Source of the DNA: an uncultured Clostridia bacterium
Lineage (GTDB): Bacteria > Bacillota > Clostridia > TANB77 > CAG-465
Direction of reading: 5' to 3'
Length of the DNA stretch: 64,000 nt
NCBI GenBank assembly: GCA_934149365.1
Contig: CAKPEI010000001.1
Coordinates: 186,001 to 250,000 of the forward strand
Shown here piece after piece: positions 54,259 to 63,939 of the stretch. A program made the translations under genes and the position numbers. Every line of letters starts with the position of its first letter. The first letter of the stretch is position 1. The notes beneath the pieces were generated by a model. It did not search any database, was not told where the DNA came from, and saw only the letters and a program-made list of their open reading frames with translations.

Positions 54259-55377
54259 ATGATAAAAAAAGTATTATTTGCGGCTAACTTAGAATCATTC
54301 TTTACTAAATTCTTAATACCACAATTAAAATATTTTAAAGAACAAGGATATGAGGTTCATATTGCATGTGGATTAGAGGGATTAGATATTCCATATTGTG
54401 ATAAGAAATTTAATGTTAACTTTGCAAGAAGCTTAAACTTAAAACAGAATTTGGAATCATATAAACAAATGCAAGAAGTTTTAAAGAATGAAAAATACGA
54501 TTTAATAAGTTGTCATACTCCATTTGGCGGAGCGATAACAAGATTGGCATTTAAAAGTTTAAAAATAAAAGATACTAGGTTAGTATATATGGCACACGGT
54601 TTCCATTTTTATAAAGGAGCACCTCTTTTTAATTGGCTTGTGTACTATCCAGTTGAAAAATTTTTGGCTAAATATACAGATATAGTTATAACTATAAACT
54701 TGGATGATTATGAATTAGCTAAGAAAAAGTTTAAAACTGATGTAAGACTTGTAAAAGGTGTAGGGCTTGATGTATCAAAATTTAATTTTGAAATGTCAGA
54801 GGAAGAAAAACAAGAGTATAGAAAATCGTTGGGACTTGTAAAAGATGATTTTGTTATGATTTACCCTGCTGAGCTTACAAAGGGAAAAAGACAAATTTGG
54901 CTTATACACACACTTAAGGAATTATTAATTCATAATTCTAAGTTTCACTTGCTTTTACCCGGAAAAGATTCCATGAATGGTAAGTGTCATAAACTTGTGA
55001 AAGAGTTGAGACTCGAGTCTCAAATATCTTTTCTTGGTTTCAGAAAAGATATTCCTAAGTTAATTACTATTTCTGATTTAGCAGTCACTTCTTCAAAAAG
55101 AGAAGGACTACCTGTCAATGTTATGGAAGCTATGTATGTTGGATTACCAATTGTTGCAACTGCTTGTAGGGGTAACAGAGATTTAATCGAGAATGGTAAA
55201 AATGGATATGTAGTTGGAATAAACGACAAAGATGCTTTCTTGGAAAAAGTAGAATATTTTTCTAAAATTAGCAAGGAAGAAAGAGAAAACATTAAAAATA
55301 TAAACAATTCTCTTATTAAGCCGTACTTGCTAGAAGATGTATTGCAAGAAATAATTGATGTATATAATACATTTTAA
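54259..55377 (+). CDS. Family 4 glycosyltransferase (EpsD-like)
   Basis: 372 residues from ATG 54259 after GGGGG. The GT-B N-domain starts KVLFAANLESFFTKF and has VHIACGLEG and CHTPFGGAITRLA; the C-domain has YPAELTKGKRQIWLIH, LLPGKDSMNG and SSKREGLPVNVMEAM with E-x7-E. It fits EpsD-type transferases of exopolysaccharide loci. It lies 15 bases after rpoD and may be co-transcribed with it. Confidence 0.85.
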   Translation: MIKKVLFAANLESFFTKFLIPQLKYFKEQGYEVHIACGLEGLDIPYCDKKFNVNFARSLNLKQNLESYKQMQEVLKNEKYDLISCHTPFGGAITRLAFKSLKIKDTRLVYMAHGFHFYKGAPLFNWLVYYPVEKFLAKYTDIVITINLDDYELAKKKFKTDVRLVKGVGLDVSKFNFEMSEEEKQEYRKSLGLVKDDFVMIYPAELTKGKRQIWLIHTLKELLIHNSKFHLLLPGKDSMNGKCHKLVKELRLESQISFLGFRKDIPKLITISDLAVTSSKREGLPVNVMEAMYVGLPIVATACRGNRDLIENGKNGYVVGINDKDAFLEKVEYFSKISKEERENIKNINNSLIKPYLLEDVLQEIIDVYNTF

Positions 55378-55382
55378 AAATA

Positions 55383-55417
55383 AAGTTGGCATGTTAAATT
55401 AAGTTGCCAACTTTTTT
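55383..55417 (+). terminator. Terminator after rpoD-GT4
   Basis: AAGTTGGCA pairs with TGCCAACTT, followed by six T. Confidence 0.8.
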
Positions 55418-55443
55418 AATAATTATGAGTGAAAATTATTTGA

Positions 55444-55472
55444 TTGACAACAAGTTACAAAAAATATATAAT
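55444..55472 (+). promoter_or_regulatory. Consensus promoter of the second glycan operon
   Basis: A perfect TTGACA, a 17-base spacer and a perfect TATAAT, 28 bases before ATG 55501. All genes from 55501 to 63672 follow without a visible terminator. Confidence 0.85.
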
Positions 55473-55500
55473 AATTGCTGTAAGAATGGGGGAAAAGTTA

Positions 55501-56310
55501 ATGCAAGAATTTCCAAAAGTTTCAGTTATAATGCCATTATATAATGTTGAAAAATATTTAGAAAAATGTGTGGATAGTATTTTAAATCAAACATATACAA
55601 ATTTTGAAATAATCATGTGCGATGATTGTTCAAGTGATAATACGCTTAAGAAAGCTTATGAACTTGCTAAAAAGGATTGTAGAATAATTGTACTTGAAAA
55701 TCATGAGAATTTAAAAGCGGCAGCCACAAGGAATAAATGTATAGAACATTCAACGGGAAAGTATGTGCTTATTCAAGATGCGGATGATTATTCTGATAAG
55801 ACAAGAATGGAAAAAGAGGTAAATATACTAGAGAATAATCCTGAATTTAGTTTTGTTTCTTCTGCAATTTATAGATTTAATGAAAATGGAATATGGGGGG
55901 AGTATAACCCTTGGAGTGAGAAACCTAAAAATAAAGATTTTTTATGGGGGCTTCCTTATGTACATCCAGCTACAATGTTTAGAAAGGACATATTAGACGA
56001 AGTAGGAGGATACAAGGTTGCAAAGGACACAGCAAGGACAGAGGATTTCGATTTGTTTTTAAGACTTCACATTGCAGGATATAAAGGAATAAATATTATG
56101 GAAAAACTTTGCTATTACAATGAAAATATAGATGCATATATGAGAAGAAAATATAGATACAGAATAGATGAGGCTAAGATGAGATGGAATGCATATAAAA
56201 AATTGCATTTGATGCCTGTTGGGGCTATATTTGCGATTAAGCCATTAATAGTAGGACTTATTCCAAGAAAACTACAGTATGCTATGAGGAAGAAAGTTAC
56301 TAAAAAATAA
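55501..56310 (+). CDS. Family 2 glycosyltransferase
   Basis: 269 residues from ATG 55501, chosen because GGGGGAAA precedes it and the longer frame begins inside the promoter. GT-A motifs: KVSVIMPLYNVEKYL, CDDCSSDNT (about 38-46) and QDADDYSDK (about 92). WHPATMFRK-like YVHPATMFRKDIL and RTEDFDLFLR give the acceptor-side EDxD. First gene of the second glycan operon. The sugar is unknown. Confidence 0.86.
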   Translation: MQEFPKVSVIMPLYNVEKYLEKCVDSILNQTYTNFEIIMCDDCSSDNTLKKAYELAKKDCRIIVLENHENLKAAATRNKCIEHSTGKYVLIQDADDYSDKTRMEKEVNILENNPEFSFVSSAIYRFNENGIWGEYNPWSEKPKNKDFLWGLPYVHPATMFRKDILDEVGGYKVAKDTARTEDFDLFLRLHIAGYKGINIMEKLCYYNENIDAYMRRKYRYRIDEAKMRWNAYKKLHLMPVGAIFAIKPLIVGLIPRKLQYAMRKKVTKK

Positions 56311-56325
56311 AAGGGGAAATTAAAT

Positions 56326-57222
56326 ATGAGTGAAAACATTTTTTGCACCATTTTTACACCTGCATATAACAGAGAAAAATATATTCCAAGATTGTATGAA
56401 TCGTTAAGGAAACAGACGTGTAAGGATTTTGAATGGGTTGTTGTAGATGATGGTTCTACTGATAATACCGAACAAATATTTAACAATATCTTAAAAAATA
56501 ATAAAGAATTTAATGTTATATATAAAAAAGTTGAAAATGGTGGAAAGCATAGGGCTATAAACAAAGGGCTAGATTTAGCTAAAGGAAAAATGTTCTTTAT
56601 AGTAGATTCAGATGATTATATAACTGAAGATGCAATTTCTAAGATAAAAGAATGGGAAAACACTTTAAATAATAGTAAATTGAAATTTGGTGGCTTAGGG
56701 TTTTTAAAGGGATTTGATGATAAAACAATTACAGGAAAAACATTCAATAATAAACAATACGTGGATGCAACTTCTGCAGAAAGAAAAAAATATAATATTT
56801 TAGGAGATAAAGCCGAAGTTTTTTATACAAATGTTTTGAAAGAACATAAATTTCCTGAGATAGAAGGAGAAAAATTTATGCCTGAAACAGTTGTATGGTA
56901 CAAGTTATCACAAGAAGGATATAAACTTAGGTGGATAAATCAAATAATATATATTGCAGAATATTTAGAAGATGGTCTTACTTCTGATGGTATGAAGATA
57001 TATATAAATAATCCTAAAGGATATTTGTTAAACACGCAAATAACTTTAGAGACAGTAAAGCTTAGTTTTGTAGAAAAATATGGCCTTTATTATAATTATT
57101 ATAAAAATATGGTGTCTGAAAAATATACGATACAAGACATATCTAATGATTTAAAAATAAAAGTAAAGGATATAAAACTTGCTATATTTATGAAAAGAGT
57201 AAAGGATATGTTGAAAAAATAA
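56326..57222 (+). CDS. Family 2 glycosyltransferase
   Basis: 298 residues after AAGGGGAAA. CTIFTPAYNREKYIPRLYES, VVDDGSTDNTEQ (about 40-50), a KHRAINKGL stretch and VDSDDY (about 92) define the GT-A core. The middle region (KFMPETVVWYKLSQ) is shared by clostridial capsule transferases. It is 15 bases downstream of its neighbour. Confidence 0.85.
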   Translation: MSENIFCTIFTPAYNREKYIPRLYESLRKQTCKDFEWVVVDDGSTDNTEQIFNNILKNNKEFNVIYKKVENGGKHRAINKGLDLAKGKMFFIVDSDDYITEDAISKIKEWENTLNNSKLKFGGLGFLKGFDDKTITGKTFNNKQYVDATSAERKKYNILGDKAEVFYTNVLKEHKFPEIEGEKFMPETVVWYKLSQEGYKLRWINQIIYIAEYLEDGLTSDGMKIYINNPKGYLLNTQITLETVKLSFVEKYGLYYNYYKNMVSEKYTIQDISNDLKIKVKDIKLAIFMKRVKDMLKK

Positions 57223-57231
57223 GGAGAGTTT

Positions 57232-58176
57232 ATGAAGTTTAGTATAATTGTTCCAGTATACAATGTTGAAAAATATATTCGTAAGTGTTTGGAAAGTTTG
57301 ATATCCCAGACTTTCCAAGATTACGAAATTTTAGTGATAAATGACGGCTCTACTGATAATAGTCAAAATATAATTGATGAAATAGCTAAAAAATGCAACA
57401 AAGTTAAATCATTTATAAAGGAGAATGGAGGCCTTTCTGATGCAAGAAACTTTGGAATAAAAAAAGCAAGCGGAGATTATTTATTGTTTATAGACTCAGA
57501 CGATTATGTTGATGAAAATTTACTATATGTATTATCAAGTGTAATAAAAGAAAATAATAAAGTGGATTTAATAAGATTTCCTAAAAAGTGTGTAACAGAG
57601 GAAGGTATTGAGATATCTCAAGATAAAATAAACACATTTGACAATATTAATGGACAAGAGGCTTTTATTATAATAAGACAAAATAGAATAACATTAGAAA
57701 CAGCTTGTACATATGCATATAAGCGAGAGTATTTTTTAAGAAATAAATTTGAATTTGCTAAAGGGAAAGTCCATGAAGATTTGGGACTTATTCCGTTTGT
57801 TATATTTAATGCCGATAGCGTATCAGCAATCGACAAACCATATTATTATTATGTACAAAGAGAAGGAAGCATAATTAATACTAAGAGTGCTGAAAAGGAT
57901 TTTAGAAAAGCAAAAGATGTGTTATATCATTACGATTTCTTGATGCAAGAAGTAGATAGGTATTCAAAAACTAATAGTTTAAATTCAAAAGCTCAGCATC
58001 TATATTATATGTATATTATAGATGCTGTATATAATAAATTAAGATTATTAGAGGGTGAAAACTATAAATTTATTTGTGAAGAAATTAAAAAAAGAAAAAT
58101 AATTAAAAAAATTAAAGTTAGGTCTTTTAAAGACTTGATTAAGAAAGTAATATATTTTTTTCTTGAAAGGAGATAA
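57232..58176 (+). CDS. Family 2 glycosyltransferase
   Basis: 314 residues after AAGGAGAG. Core motifs KFSIIVPVYNVEKYI, INDGSTDNSQ (about 36-45), LSDARNFGIKKASGDY and IDSDDY (about 88). KVHEDLGLIPF is the late acidic motif. EpsJ-like. Ten bases after the previous stop, so co-translated. Confidence 0.86.
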   Translation: MKFSIIVPVYNVEKYIRKCLESLISQTFQDYEILVINDGSTDNSQNIIDEIAKKCNKVKSFIKENGGLSDARNFGIKKASGDYLLFIDSDDYVDENLLYVLSSVIKENNKVDLIRFPKKCVTEEGIEISQDKINTFDNINGQEAFIIIRQNRITLETACTYAYKREYFLRNKFEFAKGKVHEDLGLIPFVIFNADSVSAIDKPYYYYVQREGSIINTKSAEKDFRKAKDVLYHYDFLMQEVDRYSKTNSLNSKAQHLYYMYIIDAVYNKLRLLEGENYKFICEEIKKRKIIKKIKVRSFKDLIKKVIYFFLERR

Positions 58177-58184
58177 AAAAATCT

Positions 58185-60740
58185 ATGAGTAGATTAAAAA
58201 AAGTAATAGCAAAAGTATTTGGCATAGAAACTATAAGGACAGTATTTCTTATAGCCAGTTTTTTATATATTTTTCCGTTAACTAATGTTATAACTAGTAA
58301 GGCATTTAAAGTCTTTATAATTTGGGCTTTGTGTATTATTGTATATAATTTTGCTTTAAAGAAAAAACTAGTGATAAATAATAAAGATGTGTATCTTTTA
58401 GTAGTAATAGTTATTTGCTCTTTTATAACAGATGTGTTTAATGTTAAAAACAATTTTATTGGAAATATAATTATTACAAGTTATATGTTCGTGCAAAATG
58501 TATTACTAATGACATATGACATAAATGATGATAATGAGAAAGCATTAAAAGAACTAAAAAGATTTAGTATTATTGTAGTCACTTGCACTTTTATATGTGC
58601 TATTATTTCTTTTTTAATTTATGTTTTAGAAATAGATAGAAACTTATTTGTCGGGACAAAAGAGATTATAATAGTATATGCTGAGGGAAGACTATGGAGT
58701 ATTTATGGTAATCCTAATGCACTAGGGCAATGCTCTTTTATATCTATAATGTATTCAATATTACTATTAGTACTTGAAAGATATGAAACTAATTTAAAAA
58801 GAACGAACAAAGTACATATGTTGATATATTTAAATATATTATTAGAATTAATATGTTTAATTTTATCTAATTCACGTTCTGCGTTTTTAGCTACTATTTG
58901 TTCTATTTTTGTGTTGCTTATTTTGTTTTATAGTAATAATTCAAAATATAAAGGCAAAACTTTTGTAGATAGACTTAAAACGAATATATGGAAAATTACA
59001 GCTAAAGCAGTAGTTACAATGACAGCTATAATAACAGTTTTTTTGTTAATAAGAAGTATACTACCTTATTCGATTAATATAGCTAGGAGTATAAAAGGAA
59101 ATGAAATCATAAAAAGCGAACATCCATATATTAAAAGAAATTATGACGATCAAACTGATATATCAAATGGAAGAACTGATATTTGGAAAGCAGGAGGTAG
59201 AGTCTTTTTAGAACATCCTTTAGTTGGTGTTGGTATTAAAAACGTAAATTCATGTACCAATGTGTATATGCCGCAAGAGGCGGTAGAAAAATATCCGACT
59301 CTTACAGATAGTTTGCATAATATATATCTGCATATATTAGTTTCTTATGGATTATTGGGATTTATAGTGTTTACGTTGTACGCATTGTATAATATAAAAA
59401 AAGTATATAAGTATATAAATGAATTAGATTATAATGAAAAAAATCATAACATTATATTAATAATTTTAACAATGATAGTGTTTATGCTGGTTGTTAACTT
59501 CTTTGAAACAACAATATTGCATTTCTTTAATGTATTTTTAGTTACAATTTTCTGGTTTAATGTGATGATGGTAAATAGAATTATTAATTTAGAGAATATA
59601 CGAAAAACTAAAATAAAGGGGAAAAGCAAATTACTTTTTCTTATTGACACACTAGGTGGTGGCGGCGCTGAAAAAGTATTGGTTGACGTGGTAAATAATT
59701 TAAGTAATACAAAGTATGATATAGAAGTAAGAACAGTATATAATGAAGGCATTTACAAAACTAAATTAAATAAGAATATAAAATATAGTTGTATAATTAA
59801 AAAACCAACATTATGGAAGAAAAGGATAATCAATAATGTTGTAAAATATTTACCAAGTGAAATAACATACAACCTATTTATAAATGACTATTATAATATT
59901 GAAATATCATTTTTAGAATTGCTTTCTAATAAAATATTATCTGGAAGTCATAACAAAAAAATAACTTGGATTCATACTGATATATTTGAACATGAAGGAA
60001 GTACATCATATTTTGCCAACAAAAAGGCTCTAGTAAATGCATATAAAAAGTATAACAAGTTGGTTTTTGTGTCTGATGAAACCAAAAACAAATTTATTAT
60101 AGAGACAGGCATAAAAGATAATATTTTAACTATATATAATCCGTTGGATACAAATAAAATAAAAGAACTTGCAAATGAATCGTGTGAAGATAGAAATGAT
60201 AAAGATACCTTTGTTATATCATCTGTTGGAAGATTGAATTCTCAAAAAGGGTATTTAAGACTTTGTGAGGTTGCTAATAAACTAAATAAAGATAAATTAG
60301 ACTTCGTAATTGAAATTCTAGGCGAAGGGGAAGAAAGACCCAAAATAGAAAAGTATATAACAGATAATGATTTAGGTAATAAAGTAAAGTTATTAGGTTT
60401 TAAAGAAAATCCTTATAAATATGTAAAAAAATCAGATTTGTTTATATCATGTTCACTTGTAGAAGGATTTAGTTTGGCCGTTGCAGAAGCTCTTGTTATT
60501 GGTGTACCAGTTATAAGTACAAATACATCTGGGCCTTCTAATATATTAAAAAAAGGTGAATACGGTTTAATTATTGATAATACTGAAGAAAGTATTTATA
60601 ATTGTTTAAATAAAATATTAACTGATGAAAAACAATATAACAATCTAAGAATTAAATGTTCTAATTATAAATGTGAATTTGAAATTAGAAATGTTATTTT
60701 AAAAATAGAAAAATTGTTAGAAAATGTATCTAATGAATAG
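58185..60740 (+). CDS. O-antigen ligase/polymerase domain fused to a family 4 glycosyltransferase
   Basis: 851 residues in one frame. Residues 1-465 form a Wzy/WaaL-like membrane domain of about eleven helices, with YGNPNALGQCSFISIM, SNSRSAFLAT, and the loop SNGRTDIWKAGGRVFLEHP and GVGIKNVNS. From about 480 a complete GT-B transferase follows: FLIDTLGGGGAEKVLVD, VGRLNSQKGYLRLCEV, EILGEGEERPKIE and SCSLVEGFSLAVAEAL. Fusion of polymerase and transferase in one chain is unusual; no internal start with a good ribosome site was seen at the junction. Confidence 0.8.
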   Translation: MSRLKKVIAKVFGIETIRTVFLIASFLYIFPLTNVITSKAFKVFIIWALCIIVYNFALKKKLVINNKDVYLLVVIVICSFITDVFNVKNNFIGNIIITSYMFVQNVLLMTYDINDDNEKALKELKRFSIIVVTCTFICAIISFLIYVLEIDRNLFVGTKEIIIVYAEGRLWSIYGNPNALGQCSFISIMYSILLLVLERYETNLKRTNKVHMLIYLNILLELICLILSNSRSAFLATICSIFVLLILFYSNNSKYKGKTFVDRLKTNIWKITAKAVVTMTAIITVFLLIRSILPYSINIARSIKGNEIIKSEHPYIKRNYDDQTDISNGRTDIWKAGGRVFLEHPLVGVGIKNVNSCTNVYMPQEAVEKYPTLTDSLHNIYLHILVSYGLLGFIVFTLYALYNIKKVYKYINELDYNEKNHNIILIILTMIVFMLVVNFFETTILHFFNVFLVTIFWFNVMMVNRIINLENIRKTKIKGKSKLLFLIDTLGGGGAEKVLVDVVNNLSNTKYDIEVRTVYNEGIYKTKLNKNIKYSCIIKKPTLWKKRIINNVVKYLPSEITYNLFINDYYNIEISFLELLSNKILSGSHNKKITWIHTDIFEHEGSTSYFANKKALVNAYKKYNKLVFVSDETKNKFIIETGIKDNILTIYNPLDTNKIKELANESCEDRNDKDTFVISSVGRLNSQKGYLRLCEVANKLNKDKLDFVIEILGEGEERPKIEKYITDNDLGNKVKLLGFKENPYKYVKKSDLFISCSLVEGFSLAVAEALVIGVPVISTNTSGPSNILKKGEYGLIIDNTEESIYNCLNKILTDEKQYNNLRIKCSNYKCEFEIRNVILKIEKLLENVSNE

Positions 60741-60749
60741 GAGCGTTTT

Positions 60750-62309
60750 ATGAGAAAAGAAAGATCCATTAAAAATGCAATAACCGCGGTAATTAGTAAT
60801 TTTATTGTATTATTATTTGGTTTTATATTGCAAAAAATATTTATAAAAACACTTGGAGATGAATATTTAGGTGTAAATACGCTTTTTACTAATATAATAT
60901 CAATGCTTTCAATAGCTGACTTGGGTATAGGTATAGCTATAATATATAGTTTGTACAAGCCTATTGCAGAGGGGAATAAAGAAGAAATAAAATCCTTAAT
61001 GAGATTTTATAAAAAAACATACAATATAATAGCATTATCGGTAACTTTAATAAGCATAGCTTTATTACCATTTTTACACTTTTTTGTAACAACAAATTTG
61101 GATATTAATTTATATCTTATATTTATGCTTTTTGTAGCCGATGTAGTATGTTCATATTTACTTTCATACAAAAGATCCATTATACAAGCGGATCAACGTA
61201 GCTACATTATAAATATAGTACATATATTATATTCAGCTATTATGAATACTTTGCTTATTATAACACTATACACTACAAAAAATTATGTGCTATTTTTAGT
61301 GATTAAGTGTATATGTAGAATTTTAGAAAATATAGTAATATCAAAATATGCCAATAGAATATATCCATATATAAATGAATCTGCTAAAAAGTTGGATAAA
61401 GAAACATATGATTCTATATTTAAAAAAGTAAAAGGTTTAATGTTCCATAAAGTAGGTTCGTTTGCCGTTTTAGGAACAGATAATATAATAATATCTAAAT
61501 TTTTAGGGAATATAGTAGTAGCATACTATTCTAATTATTATATGATAATTAATGCAGCAAGTTTGTTATTATCGCAGTTATTTAGTTCTTTGACGGCAAG
61601 TGTTGGTAATTTACTTGTTAAAGATACAGAAGAAAAGTCATATAATTTGTATAAAAAGTTGATGTTTGCTAATTTTTGGATATATAGCTTTGCTGCAACT
61701 GGAATGTTTGTTGCTATGCAGCCTGTTATTATTTTGTGGGTTGGAGAAGAAAGGTTGCTTTCGCTAGGCGTTTTAGCAATTTTAGTTGCAAATTTTTATA
61801 TGATGGGAATGAGGGCTTCTATTGGAGTATATAAAGAGGCGGCAGGAATTTATTACGAAGATAGATTTATTCCTGTAATAGAATCAGTTTTAAATATAGT
61901 AATATCAATAATATTAGTTAAAAAAATGGGATTAATAGGTGTTTTTGTAGGAACTATGTTGAGCTCATTTGTTGTGGTATTCTTTAGTTTACCATATTTT
62001 GTGTATAAAAGAGTATTTAAGAGAAAAATGACAGAGTATTATAAGCTATATTTTAAATACTTGTTATTAACAATCGTATGTGTGACGCTTACATATTTGA
62101 TAGTTAGTTATATATTAAGTGCATTTAGTATAGTAAATCCAATTATCTCTTTGATTTTGGGTATAGTTGTAGCAACGATAGTTCCTAATGCTATATATAT
62201 AATACTATTTAGAAGAAGTGAGGAATATAAATATTTTTTAGAAATTGGCAAAAAAGCAATTTTAAAAATAACAGAAAGGGGGGGAATTCATGAAGAAAAT
62301 AATGGATAA
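60750..62309 (+). CDS. Polysaccharide flippase (Wzx-like)
   Basis: 519 residues with about 14 membrane segments, ATG after AGGAG. GDEYLGVNTLFTNIISMLSI, ADLGIGIAIIYSLYKPIAEG and GTDNIIISKFLG match the flippase at 16843. It exports the lipid-linked repeat built by the preceding transferases. It overlaps the next gene by 20 bases. Confidence 0.88.
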   Translation: MRKERSIKNAITAVISNFIVLLFGFILQKIFIKTLGDEYLGVNTLFTNIISMLSIADLGIGIAIIYSLYKPIAEGNKEEIKSLMRFYKKTYNIIALSVTLISIALLPFLHFFVTTNLDINLYLIFMLFVADVVCSYLLSYKRSIIQADQRSYIINIVHILYSAIMNTLLIITLYTTKNYVLFLVIKCICRILENIVISKYANRIYPYINESAKKLDKETYDSIFKKVKGLMFHKVGSFAVLGTDNIIISKFLGNIVVAYYSNYYMIINAASLLLSQLFSSLTASVGNLLVKDTEEKSYNLYKKLMFANFWIYSFAATGMFVAMQPVIILWVGEERLLSLGVLAILVANFYMMGMRASIGVYKEAAGIYYEDRFIPVIESVLNIVISIILVKKMGLIGVFVGTMLSSFVVVFFSLPYFVYKRVFKRKMTEYYKLYFKYLLLTIVCVTLTYLIVSYILSAFSIVNPIISLILGIVVATIVPNAIYIILFRRSEEYKYFLEIGKKAILKITERGGIHEENNG

Positions 62310-63672
62310 GGTATATGATCCTAAAATATTATATATATATATATTATTATTCCCAATATTTGAAATAATAACATCAGTAATGGTACGAAATAATATGCGT
62401 TTTACATTTGGTATGGTGTATAAGTCTATATTTATTGTTTATGCTGTTATATATATATTATTCTTTAGTGCTTCCAAAAGAAAAATAAAATGTATTTATA
62501 TTGCGTTGTTGTTTATTACTATATTTATGAGTATTTTAACTGTATCAGATTTTGATATATATAACATAAATTCGAAATTATTTAAAAGTGCCATTAAATT
62601 TGTGAATCTCCCTATAATGCTAATATTTTTTTATACATACTTTAAAAACGTAGAAGAGTTTAACACAAATATATTTGAATATACAATAGTAGTTTATTGT
62701 ATAAGTATAATTGTAGCAATCATTACAGGAACATCCCAGCCAACATATTTATTGGCAGAAGATACGGTAAAACTGGGATTTAAAGGCTGGTTTTTTGCTG
62801 GAAATGAAATAGGAAACTTACTTGGAATAATGTATCCTTTTGCAATATATTTGGCAAGTACTAAGGGAAAAGCGTTGTATTATGTGATGCTAGCTATTGT
62901 TACTTTCTGCACAGTTGAAGTTGGAACAAAAACAGCTACTCTTTCACTTGCAATAACTATAGTAATATGCTTAATATTTTCTGTAGTTATGAGTTTTGTT
63001 AAAAAAGATGAAACTATAGTTAGAGCAAGAAGAATAACAATAGTATTGTTTGTGCTATTAGCTATATATGCTCCATTTTCTACCTCATATAAAATATTTA
63101 AAATAAGGATGGATGATGCTCAAAAAGTAGGGGTAAAAGAGTTAATTATGCAAGATGTTGCAGACCAGGAAGAAGCAATTAATGAAGATGTTCAAAATGG
63201 CCTAGAGGACGCAGAAAAGACTGATACAGAAACTAATGTTATAGAAAATGTTATATACAGTGGAAGACAAGAATTTAAAAAATATCAAAGGGAAAGATTT
63301 GAGGAAAGTAAATTAATTAATAAACTATTTGGTTTGAAAAATAATGGTATTAATAATATTGAGGGAGTAGGTAGTTTTGAAATAGTGGAAAGAGATTTTC
63401 ATGATGTTTTATATATGTATGGTATAGTTGGATGTATTACATTCTTCGCACCTGTTATATATATTTTATCTATAATTAGTATTAATATTATTAAAAAGAT
63501 TAATAAACTTGATTTGAAAATAGTAACTAGTGGAATAAGTATTGCTTTAGCGTTTTCTATTGCATACATTGCAGGACATGTTCTATTAACTCCACCAATA
63601 GTTATGTTTCTAACTGCAAACTTAGCTAGAATGGCTGCATATGTCCAAAAACTGGGGGTAAAAGTTAGTTAA
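62290..63672 (+). CDS. O-antigen polymerase/ligase-like membrane protein
   Basis: 460 residues with about eleven membrane segments; start within the flippase end after GGGGGG. FKGWFFAGNEIGNLLGIMYP, VEVGTKTATLSL and the loop SGRQEFKKYQRERF mirror the protein at 20781, so the two clusters carry paralogous polymerases. The extracytoplasmic loop (about 275-345) is Asp/Glu-rich. Last gene of the operon. Confidence 0.8.
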   Translation: MKKIMDKVYDPKILYIYILLFPIFEIITSVMVRNNMRFTFGMVYKSIFIVYAVIYILFFSASKRKIKCIYIALLFITIFMSILTVSDFDIYNINSKLFKSAIKFVNLPIMLIFFYTYFKNVEEFNTNIFEYTIVVYCISIIVAIITGTSQPTYLLAEDTVKLGFKGWFFAGNEIGNLLGIMYPFAIYLASTKGKALYYVMLAIVTFCTVEVGTKTATLSLAITIVICLIFSVVMSFVKKDETIVRARRITIVLFVLLAIYAPFSTSYKIFKIRMDDAQKVGVKELIMQDVADQEEAINEDVQNGLEDAEKTDTETNVIENVIYSGRQEFKKYQRERFEESKLINKLFGLKNNGINNIEGVGSFEIVERDFHDVLYMYGIVGCITFFAPVIYILSIISINIIKKINKLDLKIVTSGISIALAFSIAYIAGHVLLTPPIVMFLTANLARMAAYVQKLGVKVS

Positions 63673-63712
63673 AAATTAAGGCAAAAAAAATTAAATTTTT
63701 GTAGAAAAACAC

Positions 63713-63741
63713 TTGACATATGATTAAAATACAATTATAAT
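63713..63741 (+). promoter_or_regulatory. Consensus promoter of the tRNA pair
   Basis: A perfect TTGACA, 17 bases and a perfect TATAAT, 24 bases before tRNA-Met. Confidence 0.9.
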
Positions 63742-63765
63742 AGTATCATGCTGTAGCTAATACGT

Positions 63766-63842
63766 GGGCCTTTAGCTCAGTTGGTCAGAGCAACCGGCTC
63801 ATAACCGGTTGGTCCGGGGTTCGAATCCCTGAAGGCCCACCA
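63766..63842 (+). tRNA. tRNA-Met (CAU)
   Basis: A 77-base cloverleaf with encoded CCA. The acceptor stem GGGCCTT pairs with AAGGCCC, the anticodon loop is CTCATAA, and the T arm has GGTTCGAATCC. The A-U acceptor features and loop fit an elongator-type Met or a tRNA-Ile2 to be modified by TilS; Met is preferred. Confidence 0.93.
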
Positions 63843-63853
63843 TTTTTTTGTTT

Positions 63854-63939
63854 GGGTAGGTGCCCGAGTGGCTAAAGGGGGCAGACTGTAAATCTGTTGG
63901 CATCCGCCTACGATGGTTCGAATCCATCCCTGCCCACCA
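63854..63939 (+). tRNA. tRNA-Tyr (GUA)
   Basis: An 86-base class II tRNA with encoded CCA. The acceptor GGGTAGG pairs with CCTGCCC (one wobble), anticodon loop CTGTAAA, long variable arm and GGTTCGAATCC T arm. It is eleven bases after tRNA-Met, so co-transcribed. Confidence 0.95.
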
